DNA from: CAZTDD01 sp964612675
GTDB taxonomy: Bacteria; Hinthialibacterota; Hinthialibacteria; Hinthialibacterales; JAKPRU01
NCBI GenBank assembly: GCA_964612675.1
Contig: CAZTDD010000005.1
Span: forward strand, 1-64,000
Direction of reading: 5' to 3'
DNA: 64,000 nucleotides
Shown: positions 36,937-45,442 of the stretch, piece by piece
Position numbering within the stretch: the stretch's first letter is position 1
How the letters are laid out: each line of letters begins with the position of its first letter
The notes under the pieces: model-generated
What the model saw: the letters and a program-made list of their open reading frames with translations, nothing else
The model's database searches: none
What the model was told of the DNA's origin: nothing
Translations under genes and position numbers: made by a program

Positions 36937-37565
36937 ACAATCGAGTGGTAGTCGGGCTGGTCGGTCTACCGGGATCGGGAAAGAGCACAGTCGCCTCGCT
37001 TCTGGATCGCCGGGGGGCGTGTGTGTTGGACGCGGATCGCCTGGGCCACGACTTGTTGCAAAAGGGAACAGAAGAGTATGCCCGGCTTGTTGAGTGGCTG
37101 GGCGACCGGATTCTGGCCGAAGACGGCACGATTGACCGGTCAGAAGTCGCATCGCTTGTTTTTCAGGATCGTACGTTGCTGGAGGGGCTCAACCGGATTG
37201 TTCATCCGCGCATGATTGACCGTATCCGCAGCGAGATTCAAAAACATCGTCGGGGCGAAAGCGGATCTGAACCGATTCTGGTTATCGATGCCGCTCTGCT
37301 GCTGGAATGGGGATTGGGGGAAGAGGTGGACGAAGTGGTGGTGGTTACAGCACCGCCGGAGATGAGGGCCCGGAGGTTGAATAGACTCCGTGGATGGACA
37401 AAAACCGAAATGCAAAATCGTGAGGAAGCTCAATGGTCCGAAGAGCAAAAAACGCTGAGGGCAACACAAACAATCGACAACAACGGAACTATAGCCGATC
37501 TCGAAGATCGAGTAGCTCAACTGTGGCGGAGACTACAGACGAGAGCAAGAATCGACCGCCAGTGA
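36933..37565 (+). CDS. coaE: Dephospho-CoA kinase
   Basis: A P-loop kinase that phosphorylates the 3' hydroxyl of dephospho-CoA, the last step of coenzyme A synthesis. Walker A is GLPGSGKST near residue 12, DADRLGHDLL follows the CoA-binding pattern, and the lid region contains RARRLNRLRGW. About 210 residues, the usual length. The GTG at 36933 overlaps the polA stop as GTGA; a TTG at 36921 is possible. The 3' part (37433 onward) probably also encodes the beginning of rho in another frame. Confidence 0.93.
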   Translation: MNNRVVVGLVGLPGSGKSTVASLLDRRGACVLDADRLGHDLLQKGTEEYARLVEWLGDRILAEDGTIDRSEVASLVFQDRTLLEGLNRIVHPRMIDRIRSEIQKHRRGESGSEPILVIDAALLLEWGLGEEVDEVVVVTAPPEMRARRLNRLRGWTKTEMQNREEAQWSEEQKTLRATQTIDNNGTIADLEDRVAQLWRRLQTRARIDRQ

Positions 37566-38875
37566 ATAATGGTGAGAACAACGAAGATGTGTCTCTCGCC
37601 GGTCGAAAGCCTTCGATGGAGGTCTCCGAGCTCAAGAGAAAGACGATCTCCGAGCTGACGAAGATGGCTCAGGACATCGGTCTCGATGGCTACAGCGGAT
37701 TGCGAAAACAGGAACTGATCTACCGGATTCTCCAGCATCAGGCGCGCGAAGAGGGGCCGGAAGGGATCATGCAAGGGGAAGGTGTGCTCGAATGCCTCCC
37801 GGAAGGATTTGGGTTTCTGCGCAGCTCGAATTACAACTATCTGCCGGGGCCCGACGATATCTACATTTCTCCTTCCCAGATTCGTCGTTTTTCGCTTCGA
37901 AAGGGCGATAATGTTCGCGGGTTGATCCGGCCGCCGAAGAACGGCGAACGATATTTCGCGTTGTTGAAGGTCACGGAAATCAACTACGAACCCCCCGAGT
38001 CGGCGAAGAACAAGATTCTGTACGACAATTTGACACCGCTCTTCCCCTCCGACCGGTTCCAAATGGAGACGCGGTCGGATCATATCACCCAGCGGATCAT
38101 CGATATGATCACGCCGTTGGGGAAGGGGCAGCGCGCATTGATCGTGTCGCCTCCGAACGCCGGCAAGACCGTGTTGCTTCAAAACATCGCGCACAGCATC
38201 ACGGCGAACCATCCCGAGACGATCATGATCGTACTGCTGATCGATGAACGGCCCGAGGAAGTCACCGACATGCAGCGCTCCGTGGAAGCGGAGGTTATCT
38301 CCTCGACATTCGATGAGCCGCCCGAACGGCATATCCAAGTAGCGGAGATGGTCATCGAGAAGGCAAAACGACTTGTGGAGTACAAGCATGACGTTGTCAT
38401 CCTTCTCGACAGTATTACCCGGCTTGCCCGGGCATACAACCAGATCGTCCCGCATAGCGGGAAAATCCTCTCCGGCGGTATCGATTCGAGTGCGCTCATT
38501 CCGCCGAAACGCTTTTTCGGGGCGGCACGAAACATCGAGGAAGGCGGAAGCCTTTCGATTCTCGGTACGGCGCTCATCGATACCGGCAGTCGAATGGATG
38601 ATGTGATTTACGAAGAGTTCAAGGGAACAGGCAATCTGGAACTCCATCTGGATCGCAAATTGGCTGAGCGGCGAATCTATCCTGCGATCGATATCAACCG
38701 TTCGAAGACACGCCGTGAAGAGCTGCTGCTGGGTCCCAATGAACTGGAACGGGTTTGGCTGTTGCGCAAGGTCCTCAACGAGATGAACGCGTCGGAAGCT
38801 GTCGAACTATTGATCGAACGGCTTCGGAAAACGAAGGACAATACTGAATTCCTCGAAACGTTGGGGAAAATGTAA
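37433..38875 (+). CDS. rho: Transcription termination factor Rho
   Basis: A 480-residue hexameric RNA-dependent ATPase. After a basic, Ser/Asn/Arg-rich extension of about 60 residues come the N-terminal helical domain (KRKTISELTKMAQDIGLDGY), the RNA-binding cold-shock-like domain (GVLECLPEGFGFLRSSNYNY), Walker A (SPPNAGKT), and the R-loop region TGNLELHLDRKLAERRIYPA. The start at 37433 is chosen because GAGGAAG lies just upstream; this places the first 133 bases inside coaE. The alternative is a GTG at 37562 overlapping the coaE stop as GTGA, but it has no evident ribosome site. Product identity is certain; the start is not. Confidence 0.95.
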   Translation: MVRRAKNAEGNTNNRQQRNYSRSRRSSSSTVAETTDESKNRPPVNNGENNEDVSLAGRKPSMEVSELKRKTISELTKMAQDIGLDGYSGLRKQELIYRILQHQAREEGPEGIMQGEGVLECLPEGFGFLRSSNYNYLPGPDDIYISPSQIRRFSLRKGDNVRGLIRPPKNGERYFALLKVTEINYEPPESAKNKILYDNLTPLFPSDRFQMETRSDHITQRIIDMITPLGKGQRALIVSPPNAGKTVLLQNIAHSITANHPETIMIVLLIDERPEEVTDMQRSVEAEVISSTFDEPPERHIQVAEMVIEKAKRLVEYKHDVVILLDSITRLARAYNQIVPHSGKILSGGIDSSALIPPKRFFGAARNIEEGGSLSILGTALIDTGSRMDDVIYEEFKGTGNLELHLDRKLAERRIYPAIDINRSKTRREELLLGPNELERVWLLRKVLNEMNASEAVELLIERLRKTKDNTEFLETLGKM

Positions 38876-38980
38876 TCGAGATTGAGACTTCTCTCCTGAC
38901 AGTCGGAGGGCATTTCCCAGAGGATGACCGCCTCGAACGTTCTTTAGCGCGACGTGGGACCGAAAGGTCTGGTGAAGACT

Positions 38981-40279
38981 TTATCCCGCGTCAGTGTTTT
39001 GCGTCGTAGATAGTCGATTGTGTCTTGCGAGGGTGTTCTTTCCGCGCCACCGGATCGGCATCCCTTGTTCGTCGGCAAAACCGCGAACGTCCACATGAAT
39101 ATAAGGGGACTGGGCCACTTCGCCTCGTTCCCAGAAATCGTGATGCGGATAAACACCGGCGCCGCCGACCAGGGGGGTTCCCTGGCGAATATACTCGTGG
39201 TCCATCTCGTTTACATATCGAAGAACGACCTCGGCATCTCGAATGTCGATGGTTCCATCTCGATTGAGATCGTCCATCACGAGATCGCCGTCCCTGTCGA
39301 TGATAATATCGCATGCCTTCCCGTACATGTGGACGGAAAAGGAACTCTTGAGGGATGTATCCCCGTCTTTTTCGTATTCTGAAAGATTGTAGTACGGAGA
39401 ACGGAACCCGTAGATCAGATCGAATCGCTCAATTCCATATCCGTCTCGATTCATGCGTTCTTTTAACGCGTCCATTTTGCGAAGCAGGTTCGGATCGAGC
39501 GCGATATAGTGAGGATACGGCATCGGGCGAAACCTGGGGTCGAGGTCGAAATCGCCGAGACGATAATCGCGGGTGATTTTTAAATCTCTTGTGGATTCAT
39601 CGACACGGTACCAGTGTGTCGGCGGTAGATACGTATCGCGGTGACGGCGAATGCGGCCGGGCGTCGATGCCGCGGCGAGATCCTGAGGATTATCCGGATT
39701 CGGGTATTCTCCGACAGGGAAACCGTTGATCTTTCCATCCACAATTCGATCCACTATACGGGGTGCAAGGAAACGGATTTCCGCGTTTCCCTGATACACT
39801 CGTTTTGGTTTGCTTTGCGAGTAGGGCGCGTATACGAGCTTGCGCTCGACATACGCGGAATAAACGCCTTCTTCATCTGGCGGGAACCATCGCGCAGAGT
39901 TTTCTCCGGTTTTCTCAATTCGCCCCTTCTCTGTGGACCACTGGGTGTCGACTGTCGTGGGAGTAAGAGGGTAACCCACTGGAGGTTCCGGCGGGGATTC
40001 TCCTTCAATCTCGATGCGCCATGCTGATGGATTCTTGGATACGAGTACGACCTCGCCCCGAAACGGACTGTCCGGGCAGGTCAGTCTGAAGCGCAAAGAC
40101 GAGGTTTCTTTCCGACTCGTTTCTCCCGGCTGCGGCGTTGCGGACTTCCAAGCTGAAGAGACATCGGTCCGGTTCTCGCCAGGCCCCTCATCAAGTTCCG
40201 AACCAAAAAAGTGAAAGAAGAGCACTGCGCCGACGATAACGACCAAAGCGGCGAGTCCAAGCCACATAAATCGCTGCAT
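38981..40279 (-). CDS. Membrane-anchored M15-like metallopeptidase with EF-hand insert
   Basis: A 432-residue protein with an N-terminal membrane helix (MWLGLAALVVIVGAVLFFHF). The C-terminal 150 residues look like the M15/DD-peptidase fold. Zinc ligands would be H317 and D324 (SFSVHMYGKACDI) and H395 (YIHVDVRG), with FRSPYYN upstream as in D-Ala-D-Ala carboxypeptidases. An insertion of about 25 residues after the second ligand carries a perfect EF-hand loop (D337, N339, D341, D345, D348), like one dockerin repeat. The middle part is beta-rich and unassigned. The ATG at 40279 has GGAG 6 bases before it. It may trim or bind peptidoglycan; the substrate is unproven. Confidence 0.7.
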   Translation of the reverse strand: MQRFMWLGLAALVVIVGAVLFFHFFGSELDEGPGENRTDVSSAWKSATPQPGETSRKETSSLRFRLTCPDSPFRGEVVLVSKNPSAWRIEIEGESPPEPPVGYPLTPTTVDTQWSTEKGRIEKTGENSARWFPPDEEGVYSAYVERKLVYAPYSQSKPKRVYQGNAEIRFLAPRIVDRIVDGKINGFPVGEYPNPDNPQDLAAASTPGRIRRHRDTYLPPTHWYRVDESTRDLKITRDYRLGDFDLDPRFRPMPYPHYIALDPNLLRKMDALKERMNRDGYGIERFDLIYGFRSPYYNLSEYEKDGDTSLKSSFSVHMYGKACDIIIDRDGDLVMDDLNRDGTIDIRDAEVVLRYVNEMDHEYIRQGTPLVGGAGVYPHHDFWERGEVAQSPYIHVDVRGFADEQGMPIRWRGKNTLARHNRLSTTQNTDAG

Positions 40280-40445
40280 CAGTTTCTCCGACTTGTTGAA
40301 GATATGCGCATCCCGCAGCAAAGGGAAAGATCGGCCTGATGATCTCCATCATTCTGTATCATGCTATCAACGTGGATGATCCGATGGAACTGTCGGGATG
40401 GAAATGACCCCTACCGGAACGAGATGGACAACGGAACCCAAGAAA

Positions 40446-40586
40446 CAATGTCATTAAGTTAGGAAAGGGGGAAGCCGTTTACTGGGAGGGCGAGGCTCCC
40501 GCCGAGCCGAAATGAAGAAAAATGCGGCTCACCAGGAGGTTCGCCCTCCCCTCGCTCCTTCTCTGAAACTTAACTTAATGACATTG
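40446..40586. mobile_element. 141-bp miniature inverted-repeat element, copy 3
   Basis: Same 16-base perfect inverted ends as copies 1 and 2, with 10-bp target duplications ACCCAAGAAA at 40436-40445 and 40587-40596. It lies in the divergent gap 40280-40881, about 300 bases before the sigma factor gene. The rest of that gap shows no gene. Confidence 0.88.
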
Positions 40587-40881
40587 ACCCAAGAAAGGCC
40601 TTTGAAGATTTGTCTCGAATATCGTACCAACACAGCAAGTGACCGTGTCCCTCTGGTTCTTCCCGGACGACATGGACTTCTTGTAAGTGGCTGATAAGGC
40701 TGATGATAACTCTGATTTGCCCCATCCACCTTTTCCTGCTTTCCGAAGGATTTCAATCAGTCAAATGTAAAAAGCTGTCATTCTGTCCAACTTCCGGCCC
40801 ACGGTGAACACTACTACGACAGGAGAGAATCACGCAGTGTCGACCCGGACGGGTCATTCTTCCGAATACGGAGAGGGGCAA

Positions 40882-41718
40882 ATGGCATTCGATGGGATTG
40901 ACTTGAAGCAGTTTCTTTGCGGGACTAATCACGCTCCCCTTACGGCGGAGGAGGAGCGGAAGTTGATCCGGCAGTTCCGCCGCGGAGTCAAGAAGGCACG
41001 CGATCGGTTGATTGAAGGAAACCAGCGCTTTGTCCTGCGTATGGCGCTGCAAATGCGCAACCAGGGGCTTCCACTCGCCGATTTGATTCAAGAGGGCAAC
41101 CTTGGGTTGATTGAGGCGCTGGAACGATTCGATCCGAAGCACAACTGCCGGTTGATTTCCTACGCCTCCTGGTGGGTCCGGCTGTATATGCAGCGGGCGG
41201 TCGATCACAAATCTCGCCCCGTGAACATTCCCATCAATAAAGTAAGCACGTTAAAACGAATCAAGAATGTCGAGCACACGTTTCTTAAGACCAAAGGCCG
41301 TCTACCAACCGCCAACGAAATCAGCAAAGAAATCGGAATTCCCGCCGAAAAAGTTGAATTCATCTCAGGACTGTCAAGTGCGTTTTATTCCATCCACGCG
41401 GAAGACGATGATGGCCGTCCGATGGAGAATCATTTTCCCATTTCGACGCGTGGGCCGTTGCAACGACGTATCGGGCTCAGCGAATTGAAAGACCGACTTC
41501 TGGAAGCGATGGATTGTCTGTCGCCTCGCGAACGCGCGGTGATTCGGTCTCGGTTTGGGCTCGACGAGCCGGAAAGCGAGCCTGCCAGTCTGCGTCAGGC
41601 GGGCAGGAAACTGGGGCTTTCAGCGGAGGGAGTGCGCCAGATTCAAGAGCAGGCTCTCCAGAAACTCCGAGTTCCGGAGAATCTTAGACGTCTTGAAGGG
41701 TTTTTGATGGCGGTTTAG
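40882..41718 (+). CDS. RNA polymerase sigma factor, sigma-70 family group 2
   Basis: A 278-residue sigma factor. Region 1.2 opens the protein (DLKQFLCGTNHAPLTAEEE). Region 2 holds DLIQEGNLGLIEALERFDP and SYASWWVRLYMQRAV. Region 3 contains GRLPTANEISKEIGI, and region 4 ends LGLSAEGVRQIQEQALQKLR. It lacks the long 1.1 and non-conserved domains of the housekeeping RpoD, and the region 2.4 positions differ, so it is probably a stress or stationary-phase type (RpoS/RpoH-like). The ATG at 40882 has GGAGAGG 5 bases upstream; the open frame continues to a GTG at 40804. A terminator follows closely. Confidence 0.9.
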   Translation: MAFDGIDLKQFLCGTNHAPLTAEEERKLIRQFRRGVKKARDRLIEGNQRFVLRMALQMRNQGLPLADLIQEGNLGLIEALERFDPKHNCRLISYASWWVRLYMQRAVDHKSRPVNIPINKVSTLKRIKNVEHTFLKTKGRLPTANEISKEIGIPAEKVEFISGLSSAFYSIHAEDDDGRPMENHFPISTRGPLQRRIGLSELKDRLLEAMDCLSPRERAVIRSRFGLDEPESEPASLRQAGRKLGLSAEGVRQIQEQALQKLRVPENLRRLEGFLMAV

Positions 41719-41746
41719 TATTTTCGCCGTTTTTCTTTCTTTTGGC

Positions 41747-41771
41747 TGCCGCGGGAAACCGCGGCATTTTT
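41747..41771 (+). terminator. Rho-independent terminator of the sigma factor gene
   Basis: TGCCGCGG-GAAA-CCGCGGCA, a perfect 8-bp stem with a tetraloop, followed by TTTTTG. It lies 29 bases after the stop codon. Confidence 0.9.
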
Positions 41772-41832
41772 GTTTGACGTGTAGGTAACGGGGCTTGCCG
41801 CTACCTGATTGGGGCCGTGATAGCGTGATTAC

Positions 41833-42162
41833 TCAAGGCAGGATCGGAATCGCCAGATTCGGCTCGGGTTTCACCAAATCTCCAGCGAAATCATTGTACG
41901 AAATCGGTGCCTCTCGATGATCGGAATTCATTAGTTGGAAGCCCCGTGTCCGTGGCGACACATAGGGCGATCTCATTCCTCTGTCCAAGGTTTTCGGCAG
42001 AACGTTGGGATCGCTCATGAATCGCTCCGTGCCGGTCAGAGCGCTCTCAGCGGCCCGGAACGGCATATTCACAATACGGTTGACAGTCGAACAACCGGGG
42101 AGTATCGCCAAGAGAGCCACGAATGTCGCAATTCGAAAAAACAGCCGGAAAGTCGGATCCAA
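41833..42162 (-). CDS. Small lipoprotein of unknown function
   Basis: A 109-residue protein with a lipoprotein signal: FRIATFVALLAILPGC, where LPGC is the lipobox and C24 the lipidation site. The mature part is about 85 residues, Arg/Pro-rich, with no known domain. The start is TTG, supported by GGAGG seven bases upstream. It would be processed by the Lgt and LspA enzymes encoded at 21-22.7 kb. It diverges from pcm. Confidence 0.65.
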   Translation of the reverse strand: MDPTFRLFFRIATFVALLAILPGCSTVNRIVNMPFRAAESALTGTERFMSDPNVLPKTLDRGMRSPYVSPRTRGFQLMNSDHREAPISYNDFAGDLVKPEPNLAIPILP

Positions 42163-42262
42163 GTTTGTGCCTCCAATCGATATGCGCCATAGTGTATCGC
42201 CGCCCGCGAAATCGTGATACTGTACGCAGGAAAAACCTGTAACCTATTGACTCTATATACCC

Positions 42263-42925
42263 ATGCTGAACGATCCGGCCGAATTCAAACTCGAACGAGA
42301 CCGAATGGTTGACGATCAAATCCAGGCCCGAGGCGTCCGGGATCCCCGTGTGCTGGACGCGATGCGACGAGTGCCACGGCATTTGTTTGTACCGACCGAT
42401 CGGATCGAGGAGGCGTACGACGATCATCCGATTCTGCTTGAGGAGCACCAGTCCACGATTTCTCAACCCTACATTGTTGCCTACATGACCGAAGCACTCC
42501 AACTGAAAGGAGACGAACGAGTTTTGGAAGTAGGTGCGGGTTCAGGTTATCAGGCGGCGATTCTTGCGACGCTGGCGCGCGAGGTGTACGCGGTCGAACG
42601 CTATCCGACTCAGAGTCAAAAGACGGGGGAGCGTCTGAGAACACTTGGCTATGACAATGTTGCGATTACTACGGGTGACGGGAGTTTGGGGCTCGATCAG
42701 CACGCACCATTCGAGGCGATCATCGTAACCGCCGCCGCACGGGAGATTCCTGTTCCTTTGAAGGAACAACTGGCCGTCGATGGCCGGCTCGTGATACCGG
42801 TCGGTTCAGCACATTCCCAGACACTCATCCGTTTAACGCGAACAGGTCGCGACGACTATCGCCGCGAAGATTTGATCCCCTGTGTTTTTGTCCCGCTGGT
42901 TAGCAGCGATTCCGACGCAAGCTGA
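42263..42925 (+). CDS. pcm: Protein-L-isoaspartate O-methyltransferase
   Basis: A 220-residue SAM-dependent enzyme that methylates isoaspartyl residues in damaged proteins so they can revert. Motif I is RVLEVGAGSGYQAAILA; PRHLFVPTDRIEEAYDDHPI and STISQPYIVAYM are the family-specific substrate-pocket segments. Length and start agree with bacterial Pcm. No ribosome site is strong near the ATG. A shared terminator separates it from the convergent sugar isomerase gene. Confidence 0.95.
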   Translation: MLNDPAEFKLERDRMVDDQIQARGVRDPRVLDAMRRVPRHLFVPTDRIEEAYDDHPILLEEHQSTISQPYIVAYMTEALQLKGDERVLEVGAGSGYQAAILATLAREVYAVERYPTQSQKTGERLRTLGYDNVAITTGDGSLGLDQHAPFEAIIVTAAAREIPVPLKEQLAVDGRLVIPVGSAHSQTLIRLTRTGRDDYRREDLIPCVFVPLVSSDSDAS

Positions 42926-42934
42926 AAGAAAAGA

Positions 42935-42978
42935 AAAAGCGCTTGAGCACACTTTGAATTGTCTGCCCAAGCGCTTTT
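42935..42978. terminator. Bidirectional terminator
   Basis: AAAAGCGCTTG at 42935-42945 pairs with CAAGCGCTTTT at 42968-42978, leaving a 22-base loop. A- and T-runs flank both sides of the stem, and it lies between convergent genes. Confidence 0.8.
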
Positions 42979-43045
42979 GAAACTGACTGAAACTCTCATC
43001 GGACCGTATCCATCATTTGTGGAATCGTCCGATGTGTTTTCCGGT

Positions 43046-43936
43046 CTACTTTCCCCATTCCCGGACATAGGCGACACACTTCATCATGTCGGGAACGTTG
43101 TTGTCCCAGTTATGCTCATACTCCATGGACGCCATACCGGAGAAATTCTGTCGTTTCAGTTCCTTGAGAATCGCGTCCATGTTGCACGCACCGGTTCCCC
43201 AAGGCACATCGTGAGCGTCACGCTCTCCGAATTTATTCAGGTCTTTGAGGTGGGCGCTGATAACGCGGCCTTCCAGGATTTTGAGGGCTTTCACCGCATC
43301 GACATCTGAACGGGCCCAATGGCCGGTGTCGGCACATGCACCGATACGTGCGTCATGGTCTTTGACACATTCGAGGACGTACTCCGGATCCCAGTACTTG
43401 TAATCCGGGTTGTCCGGTCTTTTCGGGTGGTTATGAATGGCGATTTTGATGTTGTACTCTTCGACCAATTTGTCGAGAAGGTCGAATGAGCCTTCAGCGG
43501 GCTCTGCGGTGATGATGGGAATGTCCATCACTTTGCAGAAATCGAACACTTTCCGTGTGGATTCTTCATCACTGCCGAGACCCCCGACAACACCGTATGC
43601 GGTAAGACGAACGCCGGTATTCTCCAACTTCATCTTTGCTTTTGCCCACACACTCGGCGGGGCGTCATGATTGAATCTCACATCGCCGGTTTCTTTGCTG
43701 AGCCGCTGGCCGGGATAGGCTTCGATGACATTGCAGCCCATCTCTTTGGTTTTATCGATGGCTTCAAAGAACGTGAAACGGTTGAAGCTGTATGCCTGCG
43801 GGCCTAACGCGATGCCACCGATGCAACAGACCGGTGGGAAGTCGCTCTGCGCCGTGGCGCCCATCGGGAGGGCAAACGATAACACTAACGAACTGACAAA
43901 AAGACCCGGTACGCGATGCGCTGATAGAAAACTCAT
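43046..43936 (-). CDS. Exported sugar phosphate isomerase/epimerase-like TIM barrel
   Basis: A 296-residue protein of the xylose isomerase-like (AP endonuclease 2) superfamily. Family features are IAIHNHPKRPDN, CADTGHWARSDVD, VISAHLKDLNKFGE and a closing MASMEYEHNWDNN, which together give His, Asp and Glu metal ligands. A signal peptide precedes the barrel (LVLSFALPMGATAQ), so it works outside the cytoplasm, as many Planctomycetes-type members do. GAAGGAGAATGTC precedes the ATG. The substrate is unknown. Downstream neighbours with secreted products suggest a sugar-handling locus. Confidence 0.85.
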   Translation of the reverse strand: MSFLSAHRVPGLFVSSLVLSFALPMGATAQSDFPPVCCIGGIALGPQAYSFNRFTFFEAIDKTKEMGCNVIEAYPGQRLSKETGDVRFNHDAPPSVWAKAKMKLENTGVRLTAYGVVGGLGSDEESTRKVFDFCKVMDIPIITAEPAEGSFDLLDKLVEEYNIKIAIHNHPKRPDNPDYKYWDPEYVLECVKDHDARIGACADTGHWARSDVDAVKALKILEGRVISAHLKDLNKFGERDAHDVPWGTGACNMDAILKELKRQNFSGMASMEYEHNWDNNVPDMMKCVAYVREWGK

Positions 43937-44100
43937 GACATTCTCCTTCTATTGTTACAAGTATTGACGGGATACTCTTCTTGAGTATGGAGTACCTTCC
44001 GATCACTAGAGGGTACTTCGAATTACGTTGGGCGGGAAGGTTTTCCCGCTTCAATAAGATTGGTTCCCTGCCTCCTCCAAAGGACTGGCGAAGTTTATGG

Positions 44101-45285
44101 TCAATTCATACTCTGATTGACGTAGAGCTTGATATTGTGTGTCGAACCGCCTGCACACACAATGTCGGGATCGCCGTCTTCCTGATAGTCGAAGATCCAC
44201 AGGCCGTTCGCCGCCATGCCCCCTTCATCCAACGGGATACGGTTCCAATCCTTGCCTTCGTTCCCCAGACATTCATAGATGAACAGGCTCGTGCCTTCCC
44301 CGCGATATCCCGCAACAATCTCTTCATCGCCGTCCCTATCCAAATCCACACACACAAGACCGTGTCCGGTGTTGTATGTGTTATCGATCACAATTCGCCG
44401 CCACCCGTCGCTGTTATCAGGCAAATACACGACGAGCTGATGTCCATGGCGCGGTTCTATTGACGTAAGAAACTCCCGGGTATCGGAGAGGTGACCGCGT
44501 TCGACTTCGCTGGCGCCTTGATCGCCTTCGGCGCTTTGATATCCCTTCACAATGTTTCGTTTCTCTACGCCTTGCGGCTTATTCACGAAAAGCGTCACTC
44601 CTTCGTGGCTCGCAGTCAGAAAATCCAATCGCCCGTCCCGATTCCAATCGAGGGTTGTCAGTCCGTGAAGCAGATGCAGGGAATCATCGATCAGCCGTTC
44701 GGGCCACGGGCTTGAGCGCGGATTGTCAGGAACCTGGTATGCCTCTAGCCGAACGGGTGTTTTGGTGTAACGCGGCCTGCCGGATCCTGGACCGAGAATT
44801 GGCGCACCGAGAACTTCCGGTTCTCCGTCGCCTTTCAAATCGATCCACTTGATGCGATGAAGCGTCGGTTCGCGCCCGATGAGATGGACCGGCCAGGGGT
44901 TATCGTATGTGCCGGTGTTTTCAAGCCATGAGACGGAACCCAGTTCGGTCTCATCGGAATAGTGAAAGTCGTGGATGAACACCAGGTCGAGGTCGCCGTC
45001 CTTGTCCACATCTCGCGGGAAGACGTCGATCGGCGAGTGAACGCTCTCGGGAGTGATTCGATGTTTCTGCCATGTTGGATTTTTGTACCACGCAACGTAG
45101 CCGCTTTTTCGTTCGCAGAGACCGATGATGTCTTCAAGGCCGTCTCCGTCGATATCACCGGCCGCCACGTGGTAGCCGCTTGGAAAATCATTGTCGATCA
45201 CGACGGTCTTGAACGCAGGTGCAGCGGTTGCTGTAAGCGCCATAACCATAAAGAAGAAGAACAACTGAACACAAAATGCTCGCAT
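44101..45285 (-). CDS. Secreted FG-GAP/VCBS-repeat protein
   Basis: A 394-residue protein with a signal peptide (CVQLFFFFMVMALTATAAPA). Repeats of the form GDIDGDGLEDII, RDVDKDGDLDLVF, LDWNRDGRLDFLT, VDLDRDGDEEIVAG and FDYQEDGDPDIVCAG have calcium-binding D-x-D-x-D-G loops, as in integrin alpha-like seven-bladed propellers. AGGAGG precedes the ATG at 45285; the open frame extends upstream but overlaps the divergent DUF6807 leader. A substrate-binding or adhesion role is likely. No catalytic motif is visible. Confidence 0.85.
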   Translation of the reverse strand: MRAFCVQLFFFFMVMALTATAAPAFKTVVIDNDFPSGYHVAAGDIDGDGLEDIIGLCERKSGYVAWYKNPTWQKHRITPESVHSPIDVFPRDVDKDGDLDLVFIHDFHYSDETELGSVSWLENTGTYDNPWPVHLIGREPTLHRIKWIDLKGDGEPEVLGAPILGPGSGRPRYTKTPVRLEAYQVPDNPRSSPWPERLIDDSLHLLHGLTTLDWNRDGRLDFLTASHEGVTLFVNKPQGVEKRNIVKGYQSAEGDQGASEVERGHLSDTREFLTSIEPRHGHQLVVYLPDNSDGWRRIVIDNTYNTGHGLVCVDLDRDGDEEIVAGYRGEGTSLFIYECLGNEGKDWNRIPLDEGGMAANGLWIFDYQEDGDPDIVCAGGSTHNIKLYVNQSMN

Positions 45286-45442
45286 GGATGGGGTCCTCCT
45301 CGAAGATGGATCATACGATATGGTCTCACCGAAGAGCCGTTCTGGCAATCCTATCGTGTAGGTCGATAGCTGCCTTTCCATAGAGACGGTCCTATAAGGT
45401 AGAATGCATGGAATCGATTTGCAGCGTTTAGAGGAGGATACG

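Noticed and set aside
37517..38647. Minus-strand open frame of 376 codons
   Set aside because: It is opposite rho and has no family resemblance.
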